NCBI RefSeq assembly: GCF_002797325.1
Contig: NZ_KZ454938.1
Coordinates: 2,058,267 to 2,122,266 of the forward strand
Reading direction: 5' to 3'
Length of the DNA: 64,000 nucleotides
From: Bacillus sp. FJAT-45037
GTDB lineage: Bacteria; Bacillota; Bacilli; Bacillales; Bacillaceae_D
The position numbers and the translations under genes were made by a program. Positions 1 to 6,343 of this stretch are shown here, piece by piece. The notes under the pieces are model-generated. The model was not told the origin of the DNA. It ran no database searches and saw only the letters and a list, made by a program, of their open reading frames with translations. Position 1 is the stretch's first letter. Each line of letters begins with the position of its first letter.

Positions 1-1
1 C

Positions 2-730
2 CAAGACCTAAATCAGTTTTTTCAAAAGAAAACAGAAAAAGTTCCTTTTGTGATTGGAATTGCTGGGAGTGTATCTGTTGGTAAGAGTACAACTGCTAGA
101 TTAATTCAAACACTACTATCTCGCCTTCCGACAAAACCAAAAGTAGATCTTGTCACAACTGATGGCTTCTTGTATCCAAATGCAACACTTGAAGAACGAG
201 GACTAATGAAACGAAAAGGGTTCCCTGAAAGCTATGATATTGAAGGCTTGCTTAGCTTTCTAACCGACTTAAAGTCTGGTTCCGCTTACATGGAGGCTCC
301 TCTCTACTCTCACCTTACCTATGATCGACTAGGCGAGAAACAAGTCATTGAACAACCCGATGTGGTCATCGTAGAAGGGATTAACGTGCTACAAGTAAAT
401 AAGAAAAGCAAAAAAATACCACAAATGTTCGTATCCGACTTCTTCGACTTTTCGATCTACGTTGACGCAGAAGAGGAGAATATTTTGGGCTGGTACATCG
501 AACGTTTTAAATTATTACGTAACACAGCTTTCCAAAATCCAGACTCCTTCTTCCACCGTTACAAGGATCTCTCCGATGAAGAAGCGATTGGTTTTGCAAC
601 AGACATCTGGAAGGGCATCAACGGCGTTAATTTAGAACGAAACATCCGCCCTACCAAAAACCGCGCTGACCTCATCCTAAAAAAAGGCCCAGGTCACCGA
701 GTAGAACAAATCCAAGTAAAGAAGAAATAA
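2..730 (+). CDS. coaA: Type I pantothenate kinase, 5' end outside window
   Basis: Phosphorylates pantothenate with ATP, the first step of coenzyme A synthesis in the cytoplasm. The reading frame is open to the left edge, so the N-terminal part (roughly 70 residues judged from the usual length of about 310) lies outside. The visible part begins [20 protein letters not shown] and has a P-loop GSVSVGKST, then the conserved [11 protein letters not shown] and the C-terminal [14 protein letters not shown] block typical of the prokaryotic type I family. A GTG at 50 could be mistaken for a start, but it is the Val before IGIAGS and has no ribosome site. A complete IS256-like element lies 30 bases after the stop. 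Confidence 0.93.
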   Translation, partial: QDLNQFFQKKTEKVPFVIGIAGSVSVGKSTTARLIQTLLSRLPTKPKVDLVTTDGFLYPNATLEERGLMKRKGFPESYDIEGLLSFLTDLKSGSAYMEAPLYSHLTYDRLGEKQVIEQPDVVIVEGINVLQVNKKSKKIPQMFVSDFFDFSIYVDAEEENILGWYIERFKLLRNTAFQNPDSFFHRYKDLSDEEAIGFATDIWKGINGVNLERNIRPTKNRADLILKKGPGHRVEQIQVKKK

Positions 731-752
731 GAAGAAAAGCGGAGGAGTCCGT

Positions 753-761
753 TTAGCGTAA
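753..761. repeat. Left target-site duplication of the IS element
   Basis: The nine bases TTAGCGTAA abut the left end of the IS and recur at 2171-2179 abutting the right end. IS256-family elements usually duplicate 8 or 9 bp, so this marks transposition rather than passive inheritance. Confidence 0.8.
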
Positions 762-854
762 GATAGAGTCCATATAATTGTGTAAAAAAGAATAAGCCAC
801 ATCAATTTCTGGCAACAATGTTTTCAGCGACGAAAATATTGAAAGGAGAAATTG

Positions 855-2042
855 ATGATGGCTCAAATTAAGTTTACCCTAGATATGGAAAATTTAAAAG
901 ATGAGGTTATGAATTCTGGATTAGAGGCTGTTGTAAAGTCTTCTCTTGTTTTAGTCTTAAATGAATTTATGGAAAAAGAGCGCGACGAGTATATGGAGTC
1001 TGATTTCTATCAAAGGGTAGATGATCGTAAGGATTACCGTAACGGTTACTATGAAAGAGATTATACGGTTTCGATCGGCAAACTACAGCTTAAAGTTCCC
1101 CGTACTCGAAGTGGGGAGTTCTCTACTAGTTTGTTTGAAAAATATCAACGAGCAGACCAATCACTGGTCCTCTCTATGTTAGAAATGGTCGTGAACGGGG
1201 TGTCTACCCGTAAGGTGACTAAGATCGTAGAACAGCTTTGCGGAGAAACCGTTTCTAAGTCGTTTGTCTCTAGCCTCACAGCTAAGTTAGACCCTCTCGT
1301 AAAGGAATGGGCTGACCGCCCTTTGAACATCACCTACTATAAATATGTCTACGTAGATGCCATGTATATTAAGGTGAGAGAGCACAATAAAGTAGTATCT
1401 AAGGCCGTCTATATCGCAGTGGGGGTAAACCAAGATCATAAAAGAGAAATCATTGGTTTACGTGTCAATCACGCAGAGAGTAAAGAAGCATGGATGTGCT
1501 TTTTTGACTATCTAAAATCAAGAGGCCTTCAATCGCCTCGTCTACTGATTTCTGATGCCCATTCTGGACTGAAAAGTGCCATCACAGAATCTTTTATTGG
1601 CACGAGTTGGCAACGCTGCACAGTCCACTTTAAGCGCAATATCTTTCAGTGTATGCCAAAGAAAGGGTCATATGATGCAAGAGAAATGGTGAAGAGCATC
1701 TTTGATGCGCCTAATCCGGAAGCCGCAAGAACACTTAAAAACGAGTTTATTCAAACATATGAACTTCAAAAAGCCTATGAGAAGGCCATTAACACATTAG
1801 ATGAAGGCTTTGAAGATGCCATTCAATTCTTGGATGAACCGGCCGAAGCTCGAATTAAGATACGAACAACCAACAACTTAGAACGTTTAAACTCAGAAAT
1901 TAGAAGAAGAGAACGAGTGATACGAATCTTCCCTAACAATCAATCAGCTTTTCGACTGATTGGTGCGGTACTCATGGATTACGAAAAAACGTTAGATTGC
2001 GGTGGACGTAAATTTTATTTTCCCAGTGAATCATCCATGTAG
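855..2042 (+). CDS. IS256-family (mutator type) transposase
   Basis: DDE transposase of 395 residues, the full length for the family. Catalytic residues can be read in the expected contexts: Asp in YVYVDAMYIKVRE, Asp in LLISDAHSGLKSA and Glu in TTNNLERLNSEIRRRERV. The Cys-His stretch WQRCTVHFKRNI before the third acidic residue is also typical. The ATG at 855 is preferred because AAAGGAG ends six bases upstream; a second ATG follows directly at 858. There is no frameshift or internal stop. It would cut and rejoin the inverted repeats at 762 and 2170. Confidence 0.93.
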   Translation: MMAQIKFTLDMENLKDEVMNSGLEAVVKSSLVLVLNEFMEKERDEYMESDFYQRVDDRKDYRNGYYERDYTVSIGKLQLKVPRTRSGEFSTSLFEKYQRADQSLVLSMLEMVVNGVSTRKVTKIVEQLCGETVSKSFVSSLTAKLDPLVKEWADRPLNITYYKYVYVDAMYIKVREHNKVVSKAVYIAVGVNQDHKREIIGLRVNHAESKEAWMCFFDYLKSRGLQSPRLLISDAHSGLKSAITESFIGTSWQRCTVHFKRNIFQCMPKKGSYDAREMVKSIFDAPNPEAARTLKNEFIQTYELQKAYEKAINTLDEGFEDAIQFLDEPAEARIKIRTTNNLERLNSEIRRRERVIRIFPNNQSAFRLIGAVLMDYEKTLDCGGRKFYFPSESSM

Positions 2043-2054
2043 TGCGAAGCGAAA

Positions 2055-2092
2055 TTTTTTGGGAGCGAGGGGTACCCCTCGCTCCCAAAAAA
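2055..2092. repeat. 38-bp perfect palindrome inside the IS
   Basis: Six T, then GGGAGCGAGGGG, the centre TA, CCCCTCGCTCCC and six A form an uninterrupted palindrome starting 12 bases after the transposase stop. Neither strand has a T run after the stem, so it is not a standard intrinsic terminator. It could act as an mRNA 3' stabiliser or block outside transcription entering the transposase. Confidence 0.75.
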
Positions 2093-2170
2093 TAAAAACA
2101 AACCTAAACCATGATCATCAGCAATAGCTGAAACATTGAATCCTAATTTACACAGGATTAAGGACTTGAC

Positions 2171-2179
2171 TTAGCGTAA
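2171..2179. repeat. Right target-site duplication of the IS element
   Basis: TTAGCGTAA, identical to 753-761, directly follows the right inverted repeat. Confidence 0.8.
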
Positions 2180-2207
2180 AGCTTTTTTCCATATTCTTCA
2201 TGCATTT

Positions 2208-2312
2208 GCGCGGAAACTTGCTTGTTTTGCGCGAAAACAATGAGAATTCGCTCTCAACAGTGAAGTTTTCGCTCGGAAACCTATACGATTAGCGCGAAAC
2301 CGCTACAAATAG
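2208..2312. repeat. Degenerate 21-bp repeat, five units
   Basis: Units begin at 2208, 2229, 2250, 2271 and 2292, exactly 21 bp apart. Each opens with a version of GCGCGAAAAC: GCGCGGAAAC, GCGCGAAAAC, GCTCTCAAC, GCTCGGAAAC and GCGCGAAACC. The 11 bases after each core are variable and AT-rich. The array lies just outside the IS, in the gap of about 330 bases between the transposase gene and the carboxypeptidase gene. The spacing equals two helical turns. No reading frame runs through it. Function is unknown to me. Confidence 0.65.
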
Positions 2313-2338
2313 AGGAAAAACCTATCCTTTAAACGTTA

Positions 2339-2370
2339 AAAAGCCAAGTGCGACATCACACTTGGCTTTT
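2339..2370. terminator. Intrinsic terminator, works in both directions
   Basis: AAAAGCCAAGTG and CACTTGGCTTTT form a 12-bp stem with an 8-base loop. On the minus strand it lies just past the stop of the carboxypeptidase gene. Confidence 0.85.
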
Positions 2371-2377
2371 AATCGTT

Positions 2378-3520
2378 CTATAAATTGATCTTTGCTCCAA
2401 TAAACAGTGGAAAAAGTTGCAGTAACCACTGAACAAAGCCTTGTTCTGGTGGCTCTTCAACAGGTAATACTTCTTCGTCTTGTTCTTCGTTGTCTACTTT
2501 TTCTAATTCGACTTCTTTAATGATTCGATTTTCAGCTCCTATGATCTGGAGCTTCCCTTGATTGGTCACAGCTAGCTCTACCTCTTCTTCTTGCTTATTT
2601 ACATAAAAAATATCTTTCGTTAATCCGTATTCTTTCCCATTATCTGTTTCAAATAACTGATCATTTTCTATTTTATTTGTTTCAAAGTGATCAAATCCAT
2701 AATCGAATAAATTGCTTGAGTCACGATAAGAAAGATTGGCTGTCGGCGCATTGAGCGTAATCGCAATAAGTTCAGTATCATCACGTTTTACCGCAGTAGA
2801 TAACGTAAATCCAGATCGTTGAACAAATCCATTTTTCACACCTGTTGCCCCTTCATAATCCCAAAGTAGTCGATTATGGTTATAAATGGTAGTTTCCCAT
2901 CCTTCACCAATCCACTCCATTTCTTTCGTTGAAACAATTTCCCTAAATACTTCGTTTTCCATTGCATATTGTGTAATCAACGCGAAATCATAAGCTGTTG
3001 TGTAGTGATCTTCATCAAATAGCCCATGCGGATTGGTAAAGTGAGAATCTTTTACACCAACATTTTCTCTAATGAATTGATTCATCCGTTTAGAAAAAGC
3101 CTCTTCACTTCCATCCATATGCTCAGCGATCACAAGACCTGCATCATTCCCAGAATTGATCATTAAGCCTTGAACAAGTTTTTTTAACGTTACTTCTTCT
3201 CCAGGAAGCAAGTAAACCCTCGTGCCGATTACTTCCATGACGTTTTCACTTACAGTTACCTTTTCTTGCAGGTCTCCTTCTTCAATGGCGACAATAGCGG
3301 TAATGATTTTTGTTATACTCGCTGGGTACATTCTTTGCGTACTGTTTTTTTCATATAATACTTCTTTCGTCTCACCATCTATTAATATCGCTGCTTCACT
3401 CTCGACATTAAGCTTAGGAGAAGCAACCGGTTGTTTCGGTCCCATTAATGAAACTATCATAATTAGTAAGATACCTAGAATTAGTTTTGTATTGATTATA
3501 CGTCTAACCTTACTTCTCAT
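2378..3520 (-). CDS. D-alanyl-D-alanine carboxypeptidase, DacF/DacA family
   Basis: Penicillin-binding protein of the S11 family that removes the terminal D-Ala from peptidoglycan pentapeptides outside the membrane. It has 380 residues, the usual length. An N-terminal hydrophobic segment (about residues 11-27) looks like a signal peptide or anchor. The active-site motifs are SITK at 68-71 (nucleophile Ser68) and SGN at 123-125. The third motif reads KNG at 229-231 instead of the common KTG. A C-terminal beta-rich domain and a hydrophobic tail (WLLQLFPLFIGAKINL) follow, the usual membrane-binding helix. DacF is forespore-expressed in B. subtilis; whether this is the orthologue is not certain. 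Confidence 0.9.
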   Translation of the reverse strand: MRSKVRRIINTKLILGILLIMIVSLMGPKQPVASPKLNVESEAAILIDGETKEVLYEKNSTQRMYPASITKIITAIVAIEEGDLQEKVTVSENVMEVIGTRVYLLPGEEVTLKKLVQGLMINSGNDAGLVIAEHMDGSEEAFSKRMNQFIRENVGVKDSHFTNPHGLFDEDHYTTAYDFALITQYAMENEVFREIVSTKEMEWIGEGWETTIYNHNRLLWDYEGATGVKNGFVQRSGFTLSTAVKRDDTELIAITLNAPTANLSYRDSSNLFDYGFDHFETNKIENDQLFETDNGKEYGLTKDIFYVNKQEEEVELAVTNQGKLQIIGAENRIIKEVELEKVDNEEQDEEVLPVEEPPEQGFVQWLLQLFPLFIGAKINL

Positions 3521-3652
3521 CTTTACTCCCCCTTGTATGTAAGAACATTATACTAAACAAACATTACACGTTCATCTCAATATGGTTACATTCTATTAAA
3601 GGTTAGATTATAAGTACCGCTAACAACGATTAATCCCACTCCCTCAAAAAAA

Positions 3653-3677
3653 AGAACTTGGCCAAGGACCAAGTTCT
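3653..3677 (-). terminator. Intrinsic terminator of the CAP-domain gene
   Basis: AGAACTTGG, a 7-base loop and CCAAGTTCT, followed on the minus strand by a run of U (plus-strand A run at 3646-3653). Confidence 0.85.
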
Positions 3678-3698
3678 CACTATTTATCAACTATATAA

Positions 3699-4520
3699 TT
3701 ATCCTTTAAACAATTGAACAAACATTTTTCCGTATGGTCCACCATCAACAACACCAATTCCTACTTCAGAGTAATTTGAGCTTAAAATATTGGCACGGTG
3801 TCCATCTGAATTCATAAGAGCTTGATGTGCTGCTTCTACAGTTTGATTACCAGCAAGGTTTTCTCCTGCAGTATTGTACTGAATACCAAACTGGTTCAAC
3901 ATATCAAACGGAGAACCGTACGTTGGTGAATTGTGAGAAAAGTAATTGTTGTCGATCATATCTTGTGCTTTCACACGTGCAACTTCGGTAATCTCAAGAT
4001 CTGCTTTTAATGGTGCTAGTCCTTGCTTTTGACGCTCTTCATTAACAAGATTAACCATTTGTTGTTCTTCAGCTGTTAAGCCTTGTACCTGTTCTGCAGT
4101 CCCTTGCTCTGGTTGTGTGCTAGGTGCTGGTTGTTGTACAGGCTGTGCTGGTTGTGCACTCGGTTGTTCTTGAGGTTGCTCTTGTTTTGGCTCCTCAACT
4201 TGTGGTTGTTCGGGTGCTGGTTGTTGCTCAACAGGTGTTACTTCTTTCTTTGGCTCTGCTGGCGTTGACTGCTCTATTTCCACTTGCTCTTGTAATTCAG
4301 GGATTGTGATATTCCATTGATTTAATAAATTTTGTAGATTACTAGAGTTTTTCACTTCCTCTAATAAATGTTGCATTGATTCATAATCAGCACCATTTAA
4401 TTGAATGACGTGACTTTCTTTAATTACTTGTGTATTAGACTGTTCAGCTGCACCAGCTGACCCAGCAAATCCGGCTGCAATTGTTGCAGCGGCAATAGAC
4501 GTAACGATAAGTTTTTTCAT
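3699..4520 (-). CDS. Secreted CAP (SCP/PR1) domain protein, YkwD-like
   Basis: 273 residues. The N-terminal signal peptide MKKLIVTSIAAATIAAGFAG ends near the AGA-AEQ cleavage site. Residues of about 80-145 form a low-complexity linker rich in Pro, Gln and Glu. The CAP domain spans about 148-273. Its expected cavity residues are visible: His in YFSHNSP, Glu in AGENLAG and His in DGHRANIL. Such proteins are common on Bacillus cells and spores, and their biochemical role is not settled. The start is well supported by AAGGAGG placed about eight bases upstream. It is divergent from the wall hydrolase gene at 4882. Confidence 0.9.
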   Translation of the reverse strand: MKKLIVTSIAAATIAAGFAGSAGAAEQSNTQVIKESHVIQLNGADYESMQHLLEEVKNSSNLQNLLNQWNITIPELQEQVEIEQSTPAEPKKEVTPVEQQPAPEQPQVEEPKQEQPQEQPSAQPAQPVQQPAPSTQPEQGTAEQVQGLTAEEQQMVNLVNEERQKQGLAPLKADLEITEVARVKAQDMIDNNYFSHNSPTYGSPFDMLNQFGIQYNTAGENLAGNQTVEAAHQALMNSDGHRANILSSNYSEVGIGVVDGGPYGKMFVQLFKG

Positions 4521-4881
4521 GAAAGAATTCCTCCTTGAAGATTATTGTTTTTGTCTTACCACAAAACAGTAACATAGAATCTAGCAGTATCCTATGGTAA
4601 ATCATGCATAAAAATTGCTTAATAGACTTAGTATTCATGTCTCTCTAAACCCCTATATATAAGAAAAAAACTTATTATTTATTCTTGTAAACTTAGTTTT
4701 TTATTCAGTTTTTTATAGATTTATACACTGTTCGTTACCTAATTGTAAAAATAGCTGACTAGAGTGATAGTGATAGGGTTAATTCTATTTTTGTAGGTAT
4801 ATTGGAAAAGTTTTCATGGAGATTTTTTCAGTATCTTTTGATAACTTATGAAGTAGATTGATTTGAGGAGGTTTCTTAAGA
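4521..4881. other. Divergent intergenic region, 361 bp
   Basis: AT-rich space between the CAP gene (minus) and the LysM hydrolase gene (plus). It must hold both promoters, but I could not read a convincing -35/-10 pair or a sporulation sigma-factor site. No open frame or structured RNA was recognised. Confidence 0.5.
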
Positions 4882-5472
4882 ATGAAAAAACTATTATTCA
4901 CAATCTGTGCAGGAGTAACCCTTACTTTAGCTGGAAATAACTTAGCTGAAGCATCCGTACAAACGCACACTGTACAATCTGGGGATACACTTTATAAATT
5001 AGGTCAACAGTACAGTGTGTCTTTTGAATCTATCAAACAATTAAATGACAAATCGTCGTCTGCCATCTATGTTGGAGAGACATTAACGATTCCCGCTGCC
5101 GTTTCAAGTGAAGAACGTGATTTATTGGCGCGACTCATTCATTCTGAAGCCCAAGGTGAACCTTATGCAGGTAAAGTTGCAGTTGCCACTGTCGTCTTAA
5201 ACCGAGTTCACCATTCAGAGTTTCCAAATTCAATTAAAAAAGTTATCAATGAAGTCCATGCATCTGGACATTATGCATTTACTCCTGTTCAAAATGGCTC
5301 GATTCAACAACCTGCAGATGCTGAAGCGAAAAAAGCAGCCCAAGAAGCCATTGCCTTTCAAGGTCAAGGACAAGGTTCAATTTTCTTCTATAATCCAGAA
5401 ATCGCAACAAACCATTGGATTGCTACTCAAACAGAAACCATTCGAATCGGTAACCATGTTTTTGCAAAATAA
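4882..5472 (+). CDS. LysM plus SleB/CwlJ-type cell wall hydrolase
   Basis: 196 residues. Signal peptide about 1-25 (cleavage near AEA-SVQ). A LysM domain at 27-71 starts HTVQSGDTLYKLGQQY and binds peptidoglycan. A hydrolase_2 domain runs from about 78 to the end, with RLIHSEAQGEPYAGKVAVAT, where Glu89 corresponds to the conserved catalytic Glu of SleB-type lytic enzymes. The LysM-then-hydrolase order and length match B. subtilis YkvT. SleB relatives cut spore cortex, but whether this copy acts in germination or in vegetative wall turnover cannot be told. The start has GAGGAGG nine bases upstream. A terminator follows the stop. Confidence 0.9.
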   Translation: MKKLLFTICAGVTLTLAGNNLAEASVQTHTVQSGDTLYKLGQQYSVSFESIKQLNDKSSSAIYVGETLTIPAAVSSEERDLLARLIHSEAQGEPYAGKVAVATVVLNRVHHSEFPNSIKKVINEVHASGHYAFTPVQNGSIQQPADAEAKKAAQEAIAFQGQGQGSIFFYNPEIATNHWIATQTETIRIGNHVFAK

Positions 5473-5481
5473 TGAGAAAAG

Positions 5482-5515
5482 AACTGACGCGTTTAGTGAC
5501 CGCGTCAGTTTTTTT
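5482..5515 (+). terminator. Intrinsic terminator
   Basis: AACTGACGCG, a 9-base loop and CGCGTCAGTT, followed by T7. Confidence 0.9.
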
Positions 5516-5627
5516 AATCATAAAAGGATCTTTTGTCGATTTTTATGATTAAAATAAATCAGAAAGGGAATAGAAGCCATAGAATAGAATATATATTACT
5601 AATCAAACAAATTAGGTGGTGAACAGG

Positions 5628-6242
5628 ATGACTCAAATATCTAGAACGAATTCGCTTCGTGCAAACCGTATTCATACAAGCTTTGTGAACCGGATGACCA
5701 ACGCTAGTGGTGTTCATCCTATTGAACCAATAGATCGATCGGTTTCAATCAAGAATCCTACTCAACATCCAACTGAGCACCAGATCACTTATTACGATTA
5801 CTATTATGAAAAACAATCGAATAAAAACAAGAGTAAATACAAGAATGCAAAGGAATCTCACGAGGAACTAACGAATGAATATCAACAAACTGTCGAGAAA
5901 CTCATTCGCAGCTATAACCAATTGGTCCTATCTTTCAAACATATTGATCAACGCACATGCGAATCGAACACAAAAAAACTACATGAGGTCTACACTAAAT
6001 ACAGCGAATATTTTGAAAGCATCGGTGTGGTTGAACAGTCTAACAACTTACTGACATCTACGAATAAGACATATGATAATACAGATCATAGTCAAATGAA
6101 CTCAGATATTCTTGCATCATTTATGCAAGATGTTTTATCAGAGTATCGATTAATGATTGATACAAGCTCAGCTCATAAAACGAATCCTTATGAACAGGAC
6201 CCCCCTCACGAAACTGGTCTGATGTTTGAAGAGAGGCTCTAA
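5628..6242 (+). CDS. Hypothetical coiled protein, 204 aa
   Basis: Not recognised. It has no signal peptide or membrane segment. The first 70 residues are basic and polar, followed by a Tyr-rich patch (TYYDYYYEK), a Lys/Asn-rich stretch and a helical middle (about 75-140) with heptad-like Leu/Ile spacing. The C-terminal part is polar. I prefer the ATG at 5628 because AGGTGG stands nine bases before it; an in-frame GTG at 5616 overlaps that ribosome site. It is a single gene between two terminators. The overall make-up recalls small helical proteins of flagellar or secretion loci, but no motif supports that. Confidence 0.7.
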   Translation: MTQISRTNSLRANRIHTSFVNRMTNASGVHPIEPIDRSVSIKNPTQHPTEHQITYYDYYYEKQSNKNKSKYKNAKESHEELTNEYQQTVEKLIRSYNQLVLSFKHIDQRTCESNTKKLHEVYTKYSEYFESIGVVEQSNNLLTSTNKTYDNTDHSQMNSDILASFMQDVLSEYRLMIDTSSAHKTNPYEQDPPHETGLMFEERL

Positions 6243-6256
6243 CAGCCTCTCTTTTT
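6230..6256 (+). terminator. Intrinsic terminator overlapping the stop codon
   Basis: AGAGAGGCT, loop CTAAC and AGCCTCTCT followed by T-rich bases. The stop codon lies in the loop. Confidence 0.88.
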
Positions 6257-6343
6257 TGTGTTGATTCCATCAGTATCAATCCATATAGGCTTTTCCATAT
6301 GAATTTGGTACAATGAGGAAAAAGTAGGGAAAGAGGGTTGACT

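Larger units (their letters stand above)
762..2170 (+). mobile_element. Complete IS256-family insertion sequence, about 1.41 kb
   Basis: The element is bounded by a 9-bp direct repeat and by imperfect terminal inverted repeats of about 24 bp. At the left end (762-786) GTCC, eight bases, then GTGTAAA can be read. The right end (2147-2170, reverse complement) has the same GTCC, eight bases, GTGTAAA pattern. It carries one transposase gene and a 38-bp perfect palindrome after it. Intact ends, an intact gene and an undecayed target duplication suggest recent insertion and possible activity. It sits between coaA and a convergent carboxypeptidase gene and interrupts no coding frame. Confidence 0.85.

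Noticed and set aside
2208-2312. The 21-bp repeat as a CRISPR
   Set aside because: The constant part is only about 10 bp, spacers are about 11 bp, and there are no cas genes.
4083-4309. Plus-strand open frames rich in Leu, Trp and Val
   Set aside because: They are antisense shadows of the Pro/Gln-rich linker of the CAP protein and have no ribosome site.
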